Positions 61,767 through 64,000 of a stretch of 64,000 nt of DNA are shown here, piece after piece. Position 1 is the first letter of the stretch. Every line of letters starts with the position of its first letter. This DNA comes from Rhizobium sp. SL42 (lineage in GTDB: Bacteria > Pseudomonadota > Alphaproteobacteria > Rhizobiales > Rhizobiaceae): NCBI RefSeq assembly GCF_021729845.1, contig NZ_CP063397.1, positions 3,052,001 through 3,116,000 on the forward strand. The letters are read 5' to 3'. The notes below the pieces were generated by a model, which searched no databases, had not been told where the DNA came from, and saw nothing but the letters and a program-made list of their open reading frames with translations. Both the position numbers and the translations under genes were made by a program.

Positions 61767-63863
61767 ATGACTGATTTTGACGGCATCGTCCCGGCGATCG
61801 CCGAGGCCTTGCGCCAACGTGGCTATGACACGCTGACCCCCGTACAGCAGGCGATGATCGATCCTGATCTCGAAAGCCAGGACGCGCTTGTGTCCGCCCA
61901 GACCGGCTCCGGCAAGACCGTCGCCTTCGGCCTGGCGCTCGCTCCGACTCTGCTGGCTGGCGAAAACCGTTTCGGCCGCGCCGGCGCCCCTCTGGCGCTT
62001 TGCATCGCGCCGACCCGCGAACTGGCCATGCAGGTCATGCGCGAGCTGGAATGGCTCTACGAGAAGACCGGTGCGGTCATCGCATCCTGCGTCGGCGGCA
62101 TGGACGTGCGCAACGAGCGCCGTGCACTCGAACGTGGCGCCCATATCGTCGTCGGCACCCCCGGCCGTCTTCGCGACCACATCACCCGCCGTGCCCTGGA
62201 TTTGTCCGAACTTCGCGCCGTCGTTCTCGACGAAGCCGACGAAATGCTCGACCTCGGCTTCCGCGAAGACCTCGAATTCATCCTCGAAGCCTCGCCGGAC
62301 GAGCGCCGGACCCTGATGTTCTCGGCAACGGTTCCGCGCTCGATCGCCGATCTGGCCAAGAACTTCCAGCGCAATGCCAAGCGCATCGAGACCGTTTCGG
62401 AAAAGAAGCAGCACGTCGACATTGAATACCGTGCACTGACGGTCGCCAATCCCGACCGCGAAAACGCCATCATCAACGTGCTGCGCTTCTACGAGGCACG
62501 CAACGCCATCGTCTTCTGTTCGACCCGCGCTGCCGTCAATCATCTGACCGCCCGCCTGCACAATCGCGGCTTCTCGGTCGTGGCCCTGTCTGGCGAACTG
62601 TCGCAGAACGAACGCACACATGCCCTCCAGGCCATGCGCGACGGCCGCGCCCGCGTCTGCATCGCGACCGATGTCGCCGCCCGTGGTATCGACCTGCCCG
62701 GCCTTGAACTTGTCATCCACGCCGACCTGCCGAACAATTCGGAAACCTTGCTGCACCGCTCGGGCCGTACCGGCCGTGCCGGCAACAAGGGCGTTTCCGC
62801 GCTGATCGTGCCGGTCAGCGCCCGCCGCAAGGCCGAACGCCTGCTTGGTGGTGCCAGCGTCCAGCCGACCTGGGCTCTGCCTCCGTCCGCAGACGAAGTG
62901 CTCGCCCGCGACGACGAGCGCCTGCTTGCCGATCCGGCTCTGTCTCAGACGATCAACGAGGATGAAGCCCCATTTATCGCGACGCTTCTGGCCCAGCACG
63001 GCGCTGAACAGGTTGCAGCAGCTTTCCTGCGTCTGCAGCGCGGCAATCGCTCGGCTCCGGAAGATCTCATCCCGGTCGCCCTTCAGGCAGAGCGCAAGCG
63101 CCGCGAAGGCGAAACCTTCGAGCAGCGCCCCACGGAACTGCGTCCGCGCAGCGAGTTCGGCCCGAGCGTCTGGTTCTCGCTGTCGGTCGGCCGTCGCCAG
63201 AGCGCCGAGCCGCGTTGGTTGATCCCGATGATCTGCCGCAACGGCAACATTACCAAGAACGAAATCGGCGCGATCAAGATGCAGCCGGAAGAGACCTTCG
63301 TCGAAATTGCCAAGAGCAATCTCGAGCAGTTCCTCACGGCGCTCGGCCCCAACAAGGCACTTGAGCGCGGCATCACCGTGACGCAGCTGCCCGGCGTGCC
63401 GGACTTCTCCGCACCACCGAAGGAACGCGCAGCCCGTCCGCCGCGCGAAGATGGTGAGCGCCAGTCCTATGGCGACAAGAAGCCTTTCGCGGACAAGAAG
63501 CCTTATGGCGATAAGAAGCCCTACGGTGACAAAAAGCCTTATGCGTCCAAGAGCGACAGTGCCGAACGCAAGCCGTACAAGGACGACATGGCTCGCGCCG
63601 ACGCGGACGTCTGGGGCGCCGCACCGGCAAGGTCCAAGCGTGACGATTCAACTTCGGCAAAGCCCGATTTCAAGAAGAAGCCGAAGGGCGCCTCCAATGC
63701 ATGGGACAAGCCGGCCAAGTCCGATTGGGCCGGCAAGCCCAAGGGTGACAAGCCCTCCTATGCCGCAAAGGGCGACAAGCCTGCCTACGCCACCAAGCCG
63801 AAGTTCGACGATCGTGGCCCGTCGGCAGGACCGAAGAAGAAGACCTTCAAGCCTAAGGGCTGA
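61767..63863 (+). CDS. DEAD-box RNA helicase with DbpA-type RNA-binding domain and Lys-rich repeats
   Basis: 698 residues. Q motif region TLTPVQQAMI, Walker A AQTGSGKT (44-51), DEAD box LDEADEMLDLG near 155, SAT in MFSATVPRS, HRSGRTGRAG. A DbpA-like RNA-binding domain lies at about 460-528 (VWFSLSVGRRQ, ITKNEIGAIKM), which in DbpA recognises 23S rRNA. The tail of about 150 residues is basic and repetitive (DKKPYG units, then KGDKP units). Probable role: large-subunit assembly or cold adaptation. The ATG at 61767 is chosen; the frame is open from 61578. Confidence 0.93.
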   Translation: MTDFDGIVPAIAEALRQRGYDTLTPVQQAMIDPDLESQDALVSAQTGSGKTVAFGLALAPTLLAGENRFGRAGAPLALCIAPTRELAMQVMRELEWLYEKTGAVIASCVGGMDVRNERRALERGAHIVVGTPGRLRDHITRRALDLSELRAVVLDEADEMLDLGFREDLEFILEASPDERRTLMFSATVPRSIADLAKNFQRNAKRIETVSEKKQHVDIEYRALTVANPDRENAIINVLRFYEARNAIVFCSTRAAVNHLTARLHNRGFSVVALSGELSQNERTHALQAMRDGRARVCIATDVAARGIDLPGLELVIHADLPNNSETLLHRSGRTGRAGNKGVSALIVPVSARRKAERLLGGASVQPTWALPPSADEVLARDDERLLADPALSQTINEDEAPFIATLLAQHGAEQVAAAFLRLQRGNRSAPEDLIPVALQAERKRREGETFEQRPTELRPRSEFGPSVWFSLSVGRRQSAEPRWLIPMICRNGNITKNEIGAIKMQPEETFVEIAKSNLEQFLTALGPNKALERGITVTQLPGVPDFSAPPKERAARPPREDGERQSYGDKKPFADKKPYGDKKPYGDKKPYASKSDSAERKPYKDDMARADADVWGAAPARSKRDDSTSAKPDFKKKPKGASNAWDKPAKSDWAGKPKGDKPSYAAKGDKPAYATKPKFDDRGPSAGPKKKTFKPKG

Positions 63864-63869
63864 GTGATC

Positions 63870-63965
63870 GATGGGGCAGTCAATGCCCCATCCCGCCCCT
63901 CCGGGGCACGGGCTCCATCATTGATGGAACAAGCCCCGCCCCTGCGCATTGAGTGCGCGAAGGGG
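63870..63965. other. Cluster of hairpins after the DEAD-box gene
   Basis: Three inverted repeats in a row: GATGGGGCA/TGCCCCATC (63870-63878 and 63884-63892), GGGCTCCATC/GATGGA..GCCC (63910-63936, interrupted) and CCCCTGCGCA/TGCGC..AGGGG (63939-63965, two-base bulge). The first is a good terminator candidate; the others could be an RNA element or a regulatory site for the next gene. Confidence 0.5.
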
Positions 63966-63976
63966 AACAATTTCAT

Positions 63977-64000
63977 ATGGCCGCCGACAGCGCTCGACTA
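63977..64000 (+). CDS. Possible start of a gene cut by the right edge
   Basis: ATG GCC GCC GAC AGC GCT CGA CTA begins ten bases after AGGGGAAC. Only eight codons are in the window, so this is a suggestion based on start and ribosome site alone. Confidence 0.3.

Noticed and set aside
61611..62999. Minus-strand open frame of 462 codons
   Set aside because: Antisense to the DEAD-box helicase, which carries all helicase motifs.
63785..63976. 63-codon minus-strand frame at the right end
   Set aside because: Partly antisense to the DEAD-box tail and running through the hairpin cluster; no ribosome site or recognisable product.

Overview
The window is about 60 % GC, gene-dense and free of mobile elements. 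Its gene families point to the Rhizobiaceae (Alphaproteobacteria; Rhizobium/Agrobacterium-type chromosome). Supporting signs are a circularly permuted two-piece tmRNA gene, the alphaproteobacterial form of SspB, the orders ilvI-ilvH and thyA-folA-hflK-hflC-DUF2065-degP, overlapping divergent miaA/serB, panC-panB, and several small proteins of rhizobial type (DUF4169, DUF6074, DUF2164, DUF1127-like). I cannot name a species from the sequence alone.

Layout. 1-7.1 kb: ilvC (cut by the left edge) behind a TetR regulator with a palindromic candidate operator, two tandem small secreted paralogues, an Lrp/AsnC regulator divergent from an aspartate racemase-type enzyme, pdxJ, a stand-alone protein with a domain usually seen in front of cyclases, and a MerR-LuxR fusion regulator. 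7.2-13.2 kb: a RecD-like helicase, a cobalt-type nitrile hydratase operon (alpha, beta, accessory), a DUF4239 membrane protein, a LysE exporter, an aldo/keto reductase and an ArsR regulator. 13.2-15.9 kb: ilvIH with a leader peptide and attenuator. 16-23 kb: HerA-like ATPase, miaA/serB, a GNAT and a GGDEF-EAL protein. 23-28.4 kb: degP, DUF2065, hflC, hflK, folA, thyA. 28.6-30.2 kb: ssrA (tmRNA), sspB, DUF4169 and a ribbon-helix-helix protein. 30.3-40 kb: a large AsmA protein, an FAD-linked D-lactate dehydrogenase-type oxidase and an RND efflux pump with its adaptor. 40.3-50.8 kb: uvrD/pcrA, a family 25 glycosyltransferase, PQQ glucose dehydrogenase, pncA, panC-panB and azlCD. 50.8-64 kb: aminopeptidase P, a DUF1127-like protein, prmA, a Sco protein with an unlisted 51-residue membrane protein beside it, DUF2189, a chemoreceptor with cheW, creA, a DEDDh exonuclease, a GNAT and a DEAD-box helicase.

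Themes. Branched-chain amino acid metabolism recurs (ilvC, ilvIH, azlCD). Protein quality control is concentrated at 23-29.6 kb: DegP and HflKC act at the envelope, and tmRNA tags stalled products that SspB hands to ClpXP. Cofactor synthesis is represented by pdxJ, folA/thyA, pncA and panCB.

Most notable non-coding observations: the ilvI leader peptide (MKNSNVLIVVGQRMGRMV) with nested hairpins and an intrinsic terminator, probably translated from a leaderless transcript; the permuted ssrA with tag ANDNNAKGYALAA immediately upstream of sspB; and a 14-bp perfect palindrome at the tetR start. I did not find a clearly novel multi-gene system. The best candidates for undescribed biology are the MerR-LuxR fusion, the stand-alone cyclase-type N-terminal domain protein, the His-rich nitrile hydratase alpha subunit and the small secreted or membrane proteins.
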